From the NCBI GenBank assembly GCA_947624715.1, contig CANQLO010000027.1, positions 1 to 27,973 of the forward strand: a DNA stretch of 27,973 nt. The letters are read 5' to 3'. Position numbers and translations under genes: made by a program. The stretch is from an uncultured Clostridia bacterium. Lineage in GTDB: Bacteria > Bacillota_A > Clostridia > TANB77 > CAG-508. The notes beneath the pieces were generated by a model. It was not told where the DNA came from. It saw only the letters and a list, made by a program, of their open reading frames with translations, and did no database searches. Of the stretch, positions 1 through 7,916 are shown in pieces (position 1 is the first letter of the stretch; each line of letters opens with the position of its first letter).

Positions 1-11
1 TTTCTGGGGGT

Positions 12-34
12 AAGGGGGAACTATGCCCTTTTTT
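12..34 (+). terminator. possible weak intrinsic terminator at the left edge
   Basis: AAGGG (12-16) can pair with CCCTT (26-30) across a 9-nt loop and is followed by a T-run (29-34). It would end a plus-strand transcript arriving from outside the window. The stem is short, so the call is weak. Confidence 0.3.
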
Positions 35-96
35 ATTATTTTGGTTTTAATTTTCTTACTAATTCTTTCAAACTATTTCTCCAAGATAATAAATTA

Positions 97-594
97 TTAA
101 CCTTTATTTATCATTTTATTTAACATATTTTTATATTCATCTGATACTTTATATTTTTTTGGTGAAGTTCTAATAATTATCATAGGAATAATTTGTTCTA
201 CTATACCAACATCTATTAAGTAATCTATGTATTTATTTTTTTCCTCTAATTCAACTATTTTATTATATTTTCCTATATCGCTATCATAAAAAGAACTTAA
301 AACTTCTTTACATTTTTTATTAAGTTTTAGTATTGTTTTTTTCTTTTTAAAATATGTATAAATTTTTTTTACAACTGGTAAAAAACATTCTTCCAATAAA
401 AATGTGATAATAAAAACAATTATATATGCAATAATTTTTTTTATATTTTCATCATTATTAATCTTACTTCCAATATAACTGATAAAAACATCTGGAATAA
501 ATGTAAATATAATAAATGAAATTATTAATATTAATAATACTTTTATTATTCCATACTTTTCTATAATTTTATTTAAATCAAATTTCATATCCAA
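97..594 (-). CDS. SieB-like superinfection-exclusion membrane protein (putative)
   Basis: This 165-residue protein has two hydrophobic segments in its first half (about residues 15-40 and 52-72), then a lysine-rich linker and a roughly 90-residue cytoplasmic region. The architecture of two N-terminal membrane helices, a basic stretch, and a short domain with the pattern 'LSSFYDS...LIDVGIV' resembles the superinfection-exclusion protein B (SieB) family, which blocks growth of superinfecting phage at the inner membrane. That assignment rests on remembered family architecture and is not certain. The start lies 17 bases inside the end of the upstream methylase gene, so the two are probably co-transcribed and translationally coupled. 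A small phage-exclusion-like protein inside a type I restriction operon fits a defence cargo. It could also be an unrelated two-helix membrane protein. Confidence 0.5.
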   Translation of the reverse strand: MDMKFDLNKIIEKYGIIKVLLILIISFIIFTFIPDVFISYIGSKINNDENIKKIIAYIIVFIITFLLEECFLPVVKKIYTYFKKKKTILKLNKKCKEVLSSFYDSDIGKYNKIVELEEKNKYIDYLIDVGIVEQIIPMIIIRTSPKKYKVSDEYKNMLNKMINKG

Positions 595-2080
595 TAGCCT
601 CCAAGTTCTTTTTAATTTCTTCTTCTAACTTGTGAGACTCTTCAAATTGTACTTTTAATTCTGATGTTATATTTTTCATTTTTTCCTCAAATGGAATTCC
701 ATCATCTTGTTGTTCTTCTGTTCCTACATATCTTCCTGGTGTTAATACGTAATTATTTTCTTTTATTTCTTCTATTGTAGAAGATTTGCAAAATCCAGCT
801 ACATCTTCATAATCATTATCATTTACAAAGTTATGATATGTACTTGAAATCTTTTCTATATCTTCTTCTGATAATTCTCTTAACTTTCTTGTAACCATTG
901 TTCCTAAATTTCTTGCATCTAAAAATAAAGTTTTTCCTTTTTGCTTTTTATCTCTATTTAATATCCATATACTACAAGGAATAGTAACTGTATAGAATAG
1001 ATTTGAAGGCATAGATAAAATACAATCAACTAAATCTGCTTCTAATATATTTTTTCTAATTTCTCCTTCTCCAGATGTATCAGAAGATAGTGCTCCATTT
1101 GCTAATATTATTGCTGCCTTTCCTTTCATAGACAATTTATCAATCATATGCTGAAGCCATGCATAGTTTGCATTTCCTTTTGGTGGTATTCCATATCTCC
1201 ATCTTGGATCTTGTAATAATTTTTCTTGTCCCCAATCACTAATATTAAATGGTGGATTTGCTAAAACAAAATCTGCTTTCAATCCTTTATGCAAGTCATT
1301 TTGGAAAGTGTCATCAGCAAATTTTCCTAAATCACCATCTAACCCTCTAATTGCTAAATTCATTTTTGCTAATTTCCATGTAGTTGGATTCTTTTCTTGA
1401 CCATATATAGAAATATCTCTAACCTCACCTTGATGTCTTTGTATAAATTTTGTGCTTTGAACAAACATTCCTCCTGAACCACAAGCTGGATCATAAACTC
1501 TTCCCTTGTATGGTTCTATCATTTCAACCATAGTTCTAACTAAACAAGCAGGTGTATAGAATTCTCCTCCTTTTTGTAATTCACTTGATGCAAATTCTCC
1601 TAAAAAGTATTCATATATTCTACCTAAGATATCTTTATCTTGTGCTTCTTTACTTCCTATTTTTATATTAGTAAATAAATCTATCAATTCACCAAGATTT
1701 ACATTTCTATAATCAGGACTATTATATTCTTTGATTAAAACACCTTTTAATGTAGGGTTTTCTTTTTCAATTTCATCTAATGCTTCATCAATAAGTTGTC
1801 CTATATTATTATCTTTAGAATGAGCATTTAAATACTCCCACCTTGCTTTAGCTGGAACATAGAAAATATTGTACATTGTATATGAATCTCTGTCTTCTTC
1901 CATGTCATCTCCATCAGCTACTAATTGTTGATATCTTTCTTCAAATGAATCTGAAATATATTTTAGAAAAATTAATCCTAAAACTATAAATTTATAACTT
2001 GATACTGGTACAGCCCCTCTCATTTTATCTGCTGCTTCCCACAATTTCTTTTCTAATTCTTTTAAATCTTCTTCTTTCAT
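578..2080 (-). CDS. hsdM: type I restriction-modification system DNA methyltransferase subunit M
   Basis: At 500 residues this is full length for HsdM. It is the N6-adenine methyltransferase of a type I restriction-modification complex and works with the specificity subunit HsdS and the motor/nuclease HsdR. The N-terminal helical HsdM_N domain covers about residues 1-150. It is followed by 'FYTP' (174-177), the SAM-binding motif DPACGSGGM (197-205) and the catalytic adenine-methylase motif NPPF (275-278). No key residue is missing. The ATG start has a clear GGAGG site just upstream. The coding end overlaps the start of the small membrane-protein gene. No hsdS or hsdR is present in the window, and they would be expected further left. 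The gene is part of the integrase-bearing element, so it is probably mobile cargo. Confidence 0.95.
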   Translation of the reverse strand: MKEEDLKELEKKLWEAADKMRGAVPVSSYKFIVLGLIFLKYISDSFEERYQQLVADGDDMEEDRDSYTMYNIFYVPAKARWEYLNAHSKDNNIGQLIDEALDEIEKENPTLKGVLIKEYNSPDYRNVNLGELIDLFTNIKIGSKEAQDKDILGRIYEYFLGEFASSELQKGGEFYTPACLVRTMVEMIEPYKGRVYDPACGSGGMFVQSTKFIQRHQGEVRDISIYGQEKNPTTWKLAKMNLAIRGLDGDLGKFADDTFQNDLHKGLKADFVLANPPFNISDWGQEKLLQDPRWRYGIPPKGNANYAWLQHMIDKLSMKGKAAIILANGALSSDTSGEGEIRKNILEADLVDCILSMPSNLFYTVTIPCSIWILNRDKKQKGKTLFLDARNLGTMVTRKLRELSEEDIEKISSTYHNFVNDNDYEDVAGFCKSSTIEEIKENNYVLTPGRYVGTEEQQDDGIPFEEKMKNITSELKVQFEESHKLEEEIKKNLEAIGYEI

Positions 2081-2175
2081 TTTTCCTCCTAATTTTTACT
2101 ATAAATAGTTATATCATAAAAAATATATTTAAACAATAATATTCCATTATTTTGAATTATTTTGACGAATTTAGT

Positions 2176-3129
2176 CTATTTTATGTTTATACTTATTATT
2201 TCTACTTCTTCATTCAAATATTTTCTAGCATACTCAACACAGTTTTCTAAGCATACTACTTTAACTTTATCTCCAGGAAATAATAGTTTTTCTTCTGATG
2301 CATAGTTAAGATAATTCATCAAGTTAAAATTAGCAAATGGCATATAATACACATAAATATAGTCATTATTTTCTTTATAGTAATATTTGTCTCCAAAACT
2401 TTTTTCTCTTAATGAAATTAATTTATCTCCAAAAATTTCATATACTTTCTGATTCATAAAAGTTTGATCGTTTATCAGTTTAAATACTTTCCATGTTTCT
2501 TGATTGTATGGTATTATATAATTTTCTTCATAATTAATTTTATCAAATTTTGGTTTATATAGATATTCTTCATTTTCTGTAAAAACAATTATTCCTTTAA
2601 AATTACTTTTATTTCTATCTATTTCCTTATCTATATATTTTAGTTCTCTTGAGGTAATATTTTTATGCAAATAATAAACTAAATAAGCTATTTTATTAAA
2701 TTCTTCTGTATCTTCACCAAAAAATCTTTCTCTTCTTGATGCTATTCCTATAAATCTATTTCCTCTTTTTGTGTAAGTATTTATCTCACATTTCCAACTA
2801 GGCTCAAAGCTCCAGTCACAATCTTTAAATTTACATGCAATATCACTAACTCTCTCCATTCTTTCTTTATATCTTTCATCTCTATTTACATTTCTATATC
2901 CAAATCCTATTTCTTTTAAAAATCTTTTTCCTTTTGTTCCTAGTATTACTTTTCCATATAATCGTTCTATCATATCTCCTTTAGCTAAGCTTGCTAATCT
3001 ATTTTTATAGTAATATTCTGATTTATATATTAGTTTTACATTTTCATTAGAAATAACACTATAATCTGATAGAAAAAATAATAATTCTACATCTCTATCT
3101 CTTAAACATATCTTTTTTTCTTTTTCCAC
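2176..3129 (-). CDS. winged-helix protein, replication-relaxation/mobilization-like (putative)
   Basis: This 317-residue protein probably starts at a GTG codon behind a strong GGAGG. Residues 8-75 look like a winged helix: 'LRDRDVELLFFLSDY', a second helix with 'SNENVKLIY', then a recognition helix 'YYYKNRLASLAKGDMIER' and a small wing ending 'GTKGKRFL'. This pattern is typical of the replication-relaxation (Replic_Relax) type of protein in Firmicute integrative elements. The rest, rich in aromatic and charged residues, is not recognised and contains no nuclease motif that I can see. It lies between a RusA-like gene and hsdM on the same strand, which supports a role in element replication, transfer or its control. 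The family call is an inference. Confidence 0.5.
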   Translation of the reverse strand: MEKEKKICLRDRDVELLFFLSDYSVISNENVKLIYKSEYYYKNRLASLAKGDMIERLYGKVILGTKGKRFLKEIGFGYRNVNRDERYKERMERVSDIACKFKDCDWSFEPSWKCEINTYTKRGNRFIGIASRRERFFGEDTEEFNKIAYLVYYLHKNITSRELKYIDKEIDRNKSNFKGIIVFTENEEYLYKPKFDKINYEENYIIPYNQETWKVFKLINDQTFMNQKVYEIFGDKLISLREKSFGDKYYYKENNDYIYVYYMPFANFNLMNYLNYASEEKLLFPGDKVKVVCLENCVEYARKYLNEEVEIISINIK

Positions 3130-3183
3130 TTAAATCACCTTCCTCCTTTTTTTTATTTTAATCTCTATCTAATCTCTTTTCCT

Positions 3184-3233
3184 TATGCGAATGAAAGCAC
3201 AAGATTAACATCTTGTGCCTCCATTCGCCCATA
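3184..3233. repeat. long imperfect hairpin (inverted repeat)
   Basis: TATG-CGAATG (3184-3193) and GCACAAGAT (3197-3205) pair with ATCTTGTGC (3210-3218) and CATTCG...CATA (3222-3233), leaving a 4-nt TAAC tip and a 3x3 internal loop. The stem is about 19 bp and richer in GC than its surroundings. It has no T-run on either side, so it is not a simple terminator. It sits in the 275-bp gap between two element genes. Possible roles are a transfer-origin-type hairpin, a protein-binding site or a mobile repeat. Its end (CTCCATTCGC) recurs at 23978-23987. Confidence 0.7.
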
Positions 3234-3338
3234 CATGTAATTACATCCTTTCTCTCCACTAATATCCCTACCTATGTACAATTTTTATAAAAAATTCTTC
3301 TATTTTTTGTTGATATTTCAATATCTTTTTATACTTTT

Positions 3339-3413
3339 AAAAGTGTGATTATTCGATTTTATAAAAAGTGTGACTGTGTGAATATTTTTACCTTATATAA
3401 ACAATCACACTTT
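3339..3413. repeat. iterated AAAGTGTGA motif, two direct copies and one inverted
   Basis: AAAAGTGTGATT occurs at 3339-3350, AAAAGTGTGACT at 3364-3375, and the inverse AATCACACTTT at 3403-3413. The inverted copy overlaps the stop codon of the RusA-like gene. The first and third copies could also pair over a 52-nt loop. The arrangement resembles a protein-binding iteron or operator set upstream of the winged-helix gene, which is on the minus strand starting at 3129. Confidence 0.5.
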
Positions 3414-4022
3414 CTTAAAATAATTTTCTGGGTTTAGAATGCTTACATTTTTTATATTACTTTTTTCAGAAACAAAAATTTTGATATAATTTTCTTTGTC
3501 ATTTATTCCTTCTAACATGTAACTTACAAATTTTATATTATCATCTGTAATTAGTTTTCCATAAACAAATCCATTGAATATATATCTTAAATCTCTGTTA
3601 TCTATATCCCAATTATCTCTTGGCATACTTACTTGAACTCTTATAATAACTTCTTTGTTTTCAAACAATCCCTTATATTTTTCTGCTACTGTTTGACATG
3701 TTTTCTCTAATCGCCTATTATTATAAGGTGTTCTAACTGGTGGCAACAATTCATAGATTTTAATTTTCAATATATCATCTGAATATTCACTTTCAAATTT
3801 ACTAATCTCATCTTGCTTTCTTGAACTTTCTAAAATAGATGGCATTTTAAACTTTAAACATTTATATATTGAATTTCTAAAAAGCTCAGTTGTATATAAA
3901 ACTTCATAAATGTTTTCCTCATTTAAATCATTTTGCATACATTCTTTTGCTACTTTTGTAAATTCAATCAATTTCTTTTTAAAGTTTTGCTTATCATAGA
4001 CTGCAATTTTTCTTTCTAACAC
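3405..4022 (-). CDS. RusA-like fold protein of an integrative element (putative)
   Basis: This 205-residue protein most likely starts at a GTG codon behind AAAGGAGG. In its C-terminal half, 'WDIDNRDLRYIFNGFVYGKL' followed by 'TDDNIKFVSYM' has the spacing of RusA-family Holliday-junction resolvases. In that family an Asp-x-Asp-Asn motif and a later Asp-Asp pair hold the catalytic metal. The N-terminal half is helical and unrecognised, so this may be an element-specific RusA relative and not a true phage RusA. It is on the same strand as the winged-helix and hsdM genes. A candidate promoter, TTGATT (4257-4262) with TTATAA (4234-4239), has 17-bp spacing on the minus strand. The enzymatic function is inferred from motif spacing only. 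Confidence 0.45.
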   Translation of the reverse strand: MLERKIAVYDKQNFKKKLIEFTKVAKECMQNDLNEENIYEVLYTTELFRNSIYKCLKFKMPSILESSRKQDEISKFESEYSDDILKIKIYELLPPVRTPYNNRRLEKTCQTVAEKYKGLFENKEVIIRVQVSMPRDNWDIDNRDLRYIFNGFVYGKLITDDNIKFVSYMLEGINDKENYIKIFVSEKSNIKNVSILNPENYFKKV

Positions 4023-4191
4023 ATTTCCTCCTTTCTAGCTATTCTCTTTTATATCCATTATTTTTATATCCTTCACTATTAAATAGCTACATTGTTTTCA
4101 AAATTATTTAACTCTATAATCATATCTTTTTGCACTTTTTCTCTATCGAATTTTTTACACAATCTTTGTATTATAGAATTTTAAAATAGAT

Positions 4192-4222
4192 TTTTCCACA
4201 TTTTATTACCATTTGTGGATAG
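4192..4222. other. pair of inverted DnaA-box-like motifs in a 275-bp AT-rich gap
   Basis: TTTTCCACA (4192-4200) and the inverse TGTGGATAG (4214-4222) each differ by one base from the DnaA-box consensus TTATCCACA, and they form an inverted pair 13 bp apart. They lie in the otherwise featureless gap 4023-4297. They could take part in replication of an excised element or be operator half-sites. The evidence is only motif similarity. Confidence 0.3.
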
Positions 4223-4297
4223 TATAAATATTTTTATAAATTATCTACTAAACTTTAATCAATAATTTTTTCATTTGTTATTCTAGTGTTTAACTTT

Positions 4298-4546
4298 TTA
4301 GAAATCTTTGAAACTATATTTCTTCTCTTTTTCTTCTGAGTTTGGCTTTTCTAGACTATCATTAATATATTCATCTAGAATTTCTTTTGTAAAAAGTGAT
4401 TTTGATCCAATTTTAAAATATGGTATTTTCTTTTCTCTTACCAATTTGCGAATTAACCAATAAGAAATACCAAGATATTTAGCTGCTTCTGTTGAATCTA
4501 AAACCTTTTTTAATTTTAGATTTTCATCAAAATTCTCAATTTTCAT
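4298..4546 (-). CDS. excisionase-like helix-turn-helix DNA-binding protein
   Basis: This is an 82-residue MerR-like/HTH_17 protein. Residues 17-60 contain 'DSTEAAKYLGISYWLIRKLV' followed by 'PYFKIGSKSLFTKEILDEYI', the usual helix-turn-helix plus wing of excisionase-family proteins. These bend DNA at attachment sites to favour excision, or act as small regulators. The tail is short and charged. A near-perfect AAAGGAGGTGATT site precedes the ATG. It is transcribed divergently from the XRE regulator, and its promoter overlaps a palindrome, so repression by the XRE protein is likely. Its position in an integrase-bearing element supports the excisionase role, although it lies about 2 kb from the integrase. 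Confidence 0.75.
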   Translation of the reverse strand: MKIENFDENLKLKKVLDSTEAAKYLGISYWLIRKLVREKKIPYFKIGSKSLFTKEILDEYINDSLEKPNSEEKEKKYSFKDF

Positions 4547-4570
4547 ACAATCACCTCCTTTCTTTTTCTC

Positions 4571-4586
4571 ATTATGCGTACATAAT
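4571..4586. promoter_or_regulatory. palindromic operator candidate
   Basis: ATTATG-CGTA-CATAAT is a perfect 16-bp palindrome. It overlaps the -10 region of the excisionase promoter (4582-4587), so a dimeric repressor bound there would block that gene. The divergent XRE regulator is the obvious candidate. Confidence 0.5.
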
Positions 4587-4610
4587 ATAATATAATTCTG
4601 AATTTGTAAA
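4582..4610 (-). promoter_or_regulatory. promoter of the excisionase-like gene
   Basis: On the minus strand TTTACA (4605-4610) and TATTAT (4582-4587) are separated by 17 bp, about 35 bp before the ATG. This fits a vegetative sigma factor promoter. Confidence 0.6.
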
Positions 4611-4650
4611 TACTTTTATTGAGATTTGTGTAAAATTTTTTGTTTTAATG

Positions 4651-4679
4651 TTTACAAATAGTAATTTATTTTGTATAAT
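4651..4679 (+). promoter_or_regulatory. promoter of the XRE regulator
   Basis: TTTACA (4651-4656) and TATAAT (4674-4679) are separated by 17 bp. The predicted transcript start near 4686 lies after the more upstream TTG at 4671, so translation must begin at the ATG at 4713. Confidence 0.7.
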
Positions 4680-4712
4680 AATTTTATTAAATTGATAGGA
4701 GAATTTAATAAA

Positions 4713-5687
4713 ATGGAAAAGTTTGATTTTGGAAATCGCTTAAAAGAGTTGCGTAAATCTGTAGGAATTACTCAAGCACAGCTTGCAGATAGTTTGCATG
4801 AAAGACGTGCCACATTATCTAATTATGAGAATAAGAATGTTTATCCTGGTTTCAATATGTTAATAAAATTAGCTGATTATTTTCATGTTACAGTAGATTA
4901 TTTAACTGGACGAACTGATGATTATGAAATTAACTCAGATAAAAAACAAGAAACTTATTATTGGGTTAGAATTAAGAATCCTATACCTTACAAGAATAAC
5001 AAATTTGGTATATATGCTTTAGCTCAAGATACTGATATAGAATTTTATAATTTGTCAGAGTTAAAAAATAAATACTCTAGAATATATTTAAAGTTATTAG
5101 AATGTGCACCAGATAATAGTACACATTTTGAAAAATGTTATGAATTTTTTTCTGAGCTTGGATTTTTAGGAAACACAGAATATAATGATAAATATGTAAA
5201 TTATTCTATGTTCAACAAACAATGTCTTGGGATATACAAAATAAATGAAGAGTTTAATATATCAACATTATCTTTTGCTACAAATTTATTGTTATCTAAT
5301 CCTGATCTATTTTGTTTATCTAAAGAAGAAAAAAATTATATGAAAAAGAATTCTCTAATGGGGTATTGTGAAACGATTCATGATATTGAATTCTTTGCTA
5401 CTGAAATGAAAACTTTAATATCTACATTCTTACTTTATGATAAAATATTTATTTCTCGAATCAATGAAAAGTTAAGAGATATTAATTTTTATTATGATAA
5501 TAACTATAAAAGAAAAATTACTTTTACCTCTCTACTTTCATATATGTATTATGAATTACTTGAGGATTATATTAATGGTTATTATCCTTATCAATGTAGC
5601 AAGTGTGGTAAGTTTTTCTTATCAACAGTTAAAGATAATCCAAAATTAAATCATATTTGTGATAGTTGTAAAGGAGGTATAAAATAA
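4713..5687 (+). CDS. XRE-family transcriptional regulator with C-terminal zinc ribbon
   Basis: This is a 324-residue protein. Residues 6-65 form a classic XRE/cI helix-turn-helix ('LKELRKSVGITQAQLADSL', then 'LSNYENKNVYPGF' and 'VDYLTGR'). The long middle region (about 75-285) is not recognised. The C-terminus has two CxxC pairs (YQCSKCGKF and ICDSCKGG), which suggests a zinc ribbon. The ATG at 4713 follows AGGAG and a good promoter, and the in-frame TTG further upstream falls in the -10 region. It diverges from the excisionase-like gene and ends directly against the next gene, with which it forms an operon. It probably represses the element's excision and transfer genes. The zinc ribbon and large middle region are unusual for a plain phage repressor and may sense a signal. 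Confidence 0.8.
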   Translation: MEKFDFGNRLKELRKSVGITQAQLADSLHERRATLSNYENKNVYPGFNMLIKLADYFHVTVDYLTGRTDDYEINSDKKQETYYWVRIKNPIPYKNNKFGIYALAQDTDIEFYNLSELKNKYSRIYLKLLECAPDNSTHFEKCYEFFSELGFLGNTEYNDKYVNYSMFNKQCLGIYKINEEFNISTLSFATNLLLSNPDLFCLSKEEKNYMKKNSLMGYCETIHDIEFFATEMKTLISTFLLYDKIFISRINEKLRDINFYYDNNYKRKITFTSLLSYMYYELLEDYINGYYPYQCSKCGKFFLSTVKDNPKLNHICDSCKGGIK

Positions 5688-6449
5688 ATGGATCAAAATG
5701 CTTTAGTTCCTTTAAAAGAGTTTTTAACCAACTTAGTAAATTGGCTAAAAAATACAAACATCAATATAGATGAGTTTGAAATTATTGATACTTCTTTCGA
5801 GGATTGGGGAGAAATAATTACAAAATCTTCAAAAGTTCTAGGATTTGTAGTTAAAGCATATAATTCTTTTCAGCAAATAATTTTTAGAAAATTTATTAAG
5901 GGATTAGCAATGAAAATCAACAATAAAGAAGCTTTAGATTATGCATCAAAACAAAATTTAGATGACTATTTATCTAAAAAAAAGAATCTTGAATTTGTAT
6001 ATAACACTATTCGTAAATCACTAACAGCAAATTCATTAAAGTGTACTGAGTTATTGGCTATTATTGTTGGTGAAATTTTATTAAAACAGATAGAGATGTC
6101 CCCTGAAAATATAATTATTATTGATGCATTACATGTTTTAAATGACTATGACTTAGATAACTTTTATAAAATATACAAATATCTTTCAAATAAAGATGAT
6201 AATAAAGAAAGACTAGATATTCTATATAAAGAAATAGGAGATGATATTAAATTATCTATTTCTAAATTAATTAATACTCAATTAATAATTCAAGAATATG
6301 CTAAATTAGGAATTAATAACTCCCCAGTAGGTACTATATATGGAGATATTAGAAAAGATGATGAAAAATATATCATTACATATAGTATTAGTAAAAAATT
6401 ATTTGACTTATTAAATCAAGCAAATGGACAAATATTATTTCTTAATTAA
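5688..6449 (+). CDS. unrecognised protein co-transcribed with the XRE regulator
   Basis: This is a 253-residue, mostly helical protein that I do not recognise. The start codon immediately follows the stop of the XRE gene, and its AAGGAGG site is inside that gene's end, so the two are translationally coupled. A moderately hydrophobic stretch with 'VLGFVVKAYNSFQQIIFRKF' (about residues 48-72) and another with 'LLAIIVGEILLKQ' (about 122-134) could be amphipathic or membrane-facing helices. The C-terminal 50 residues look like a small winged helix or beta-hairpin domain ('NSPVGTIYGDIR...YIITYSISKKLFDLL'). The tight pairing with a regulator upstream of the integrase suggests an element-specific accessory, immunity or regulatory partner. 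No function can be assigned. Confidence 0.7.
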   Translation: MDQNALVPLKEFLTNLVNWLKNTNINIDEFEIIDTSFEDWGEIITKSSKVLGFVVKAYNSFQQIIFRKFIKGLAMKINNKEALDYASKQNLDDYLSKKKNLEFVYNTIRKSLTANSLKCTELLAIIVGEILLKQIEMSPENIIIIDALHVLNDYDLDNFYKIYKYLSNKDDNKERLDILYKEIGDDIKLSISKLINTQLIIQEYAKLGINNSPVGTIYGDIRKDDEKYIITYSISKKLFDLLNQANGQILFLN

Positions 6450-6486
6450 TATTTTTTCTGCCACATGGAAAGGAGGTGATGATTGT

Positions 6487-7674
6487 GTGGTAGGAAATAT
6501 TGAAAAGCGAGGAGAGAATTCATACAGATTAAGGGTTTCTGGAGGTTATACAGGTAATGGAAAAAGAATTATCTATAAAAAGACAATTCAAACTAAAAGT
6601 AAAACAGAAGCTCAAAAAGAACTAGCTCTATTTATATCAGAAATAGAAACAGGACAAGCTTTGTCTTCAAAGAAAATGCGTTTTAGAGATTATGCTGATT
6701 TTTGGATTAACAATTATGCTATTCCAAATTTATCTCCAAAAACTTATGAAAGATATAAAAGTATGCTAAAATCTAGAATTCTCCCCTATCTCGGCAACAT
6801 GTATTTAGACAAGATTCAACCTATGCAATTAATGTATTTGTATCAAGAGCTTAGCAATTCTACTTATATTAGAAAGAACTCTACTTATAAGCTATCTTCA
6901 AAAACGGTACTAGAACATCATAGACTTTTACATTCAATGTTACAACAAGCTGTATATTGGCAGATGATTCCTTATAATCCTGCATCTAGAGTAAGACCAC
7001 CTAAAGCAAGAAAGCCCAACATTAATTTCTATGATGATGCTCAAACAATTGCATTAATTAAAGCATTGGAAGGCGAAGAATTAAAATTTCGTGTTATCAT
7101 TCTTCTGACAATTTTTACTGGTTTAAGACGTGGTGAAGTGTTAGGCTTAGAATGGCAAGACATTGATTTTAAAAATTCTTCAGTTGCAGTTAGGCAAGCT
7201 AGCCAATATGTTTCTTCTATTGGCATATACACAAAAGATCCAAAGACAGAAACATCAAACAGGATACTTAGCATTCCTGAATCAATTACAAAATTGCTAA
7301 AAGAATACAAAAGAAAACAATTAGAATGTAAATTTAAATTAGGAGATAAATGGATTGAAACAAATAGGTTGTTTGTTCAATGGAATGGTGCTCCTATGCA
7401 TCCTGATACAATAACAAAATGGTTTAGGCAATTTCTAGAAGAGAAAAATTTGCCGCATATTACATTTCATGGCTTACGCCATACGCATGCAACTTTGTTA
7501 ATTTCACAAGGTTTAGATGTCCGAACTGTTAGTAATAGATTAGGACATGCTCAAACATCAACAACTTTAAATTTCTATGCTCACTCTTTTGCAAAAATGG
7601 ATAGAGAAGCATCAGAAAAACTTGATAATCTTCTTTATCGAGAAGATACTAAAAAATATTTTAAAGCCAATTAA
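6487..7674 (+). CDS. int: tyrosine recombinase / phage-type integrase
   Basis: This is a 395-residue site-specific recombinase. The N-terminal arm-binding beta-sheet region (about residues 1-55) is followed by a SAM-like core-binding domain (about 60-165) and the catalytic domain. Catalytic residues are visible: Arg214 in 'TGLRRGEVLGLEW', His328 and Arg331 in 'HGLRHTHATLL', a His in 'LGHAQTSTT', and the nucleophile Tyr364 in 'NFYAHS'. The GTG start at 6487 is chosen because a full AAGGAGGTGAT site sits just before it; a longer frame from 6424 would overlap the upstream gene. The gene lies about 330 bp from the 3' end of tRNA-fMet and points toward it. This is the classic position of an integrase next to the attachment site it uses, and it is probably responsible for moving the whole left region. 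Confidence 0.95.
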   Translation: MVGNIEKRGENSYRLRVSGGYTGNGKRIIYKKTIQTKSKTEAQKELALFISEIETGQALSSKKMRFRDYADFWINNYAIPNLSPKTYERYKSMLKSRILPYLGNMYLDKIQPMQLMYLYQELSNSTYIRKNSTYKLSSKTVLEHHRLLHSMLQQAVYWQMIPYNPASRVRPPKARKPNINFYDDAQTIALIKALEGEELKFRVIILLTIFTGLRRGEVLGLEWQDIDFKNSSVAVRQASQYVSSIGIYTKDPKTETSNRILSIPESITKLLKEYKRKQLECKFKLGDKWIETNRLFVQWNGAPMHPDTITKWFRQFLEEKNLPHITFHGLRHTHATLLISQGLDVRTVSNRLGHAQTSTTLNFYAHSFAKMDREASEKLDNLLYREDTKKYFKAN

Positions 7675-7723
7675 AAGGCTTTTCACATATATTTACAAAT
7701 AAAAAATGAAAGGATAAAATTCT

Positions 7724-7777
7724 ATGAGTAAAAAATATATAAGAAGAAAATATCAAGACATTATAGTTTCTGCTTAA
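7724..7777 (+). CDS. possible 17-residue peptide after the integrase
   Basis: ATG at 7724 has AAAGGA about 10 bases upstream and opens a 17-residue very basic frame (MSKKYIRRKYQDIIVSA). Its stop falls exactly in the left arm of the inverted repeat at 7763-7835. It may be a small peptide, a truncated gene start left by element turnover, or chance. Confidence 0.2.
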   Translation: MSKKYIRRKYQDIIVSA

Positions 7778-7835
7778 TCTTATCAATTTTTATTTTATAA
7801 TTTTTTTACATTTTTATTTTTTAAGCAGAAACTAT
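7763..7835. repeat. 15-bp perfect inverted repeat after the integrase gene
   Basis: ATAGTTTCTGCTTAA (7763-7777) is exactly inverted at 7821-7835, with a 43-nt AT-rich spacer between. It lies between the integrase and the tRNA. It may be a recombinase or accessory-protein binding site at the element end, or a long-loop transcription terminator for the integrase. Confidence 0.7.
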
Positions 7836-7916
7836 TTGTTTATTTTAGAATTTTTATCAAATATACTAAAAATACCGAAAATTCAAGGTTTACTAAATAC
7901 CTTTTTACATATATCT

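Noticed and set aside
6..14. GGGGGTAAG at the left edge also occurs in tRNA-fMet (8013-8021), as if it were the other attachment copy
   Set aside because: Identity covers only 9 bases, and neighbouring tRNA bases do not match. It is more likely chance plus part of a terminator-like hairpin.
4671..4712. longer start for the XRE regulator at TTG 4671
   Set aside because: That codon overlaps the -10 region of the gene's own promoter, and the ATG at 4713 has a ribosome binding site and begins the conserved domain.
6424..6486. longer integrase start at ATG 6424
   Set aside because: It overlaps the end of the upstream gene, and the full Shine-Dalgarno lies inside it, before GTG 6487.
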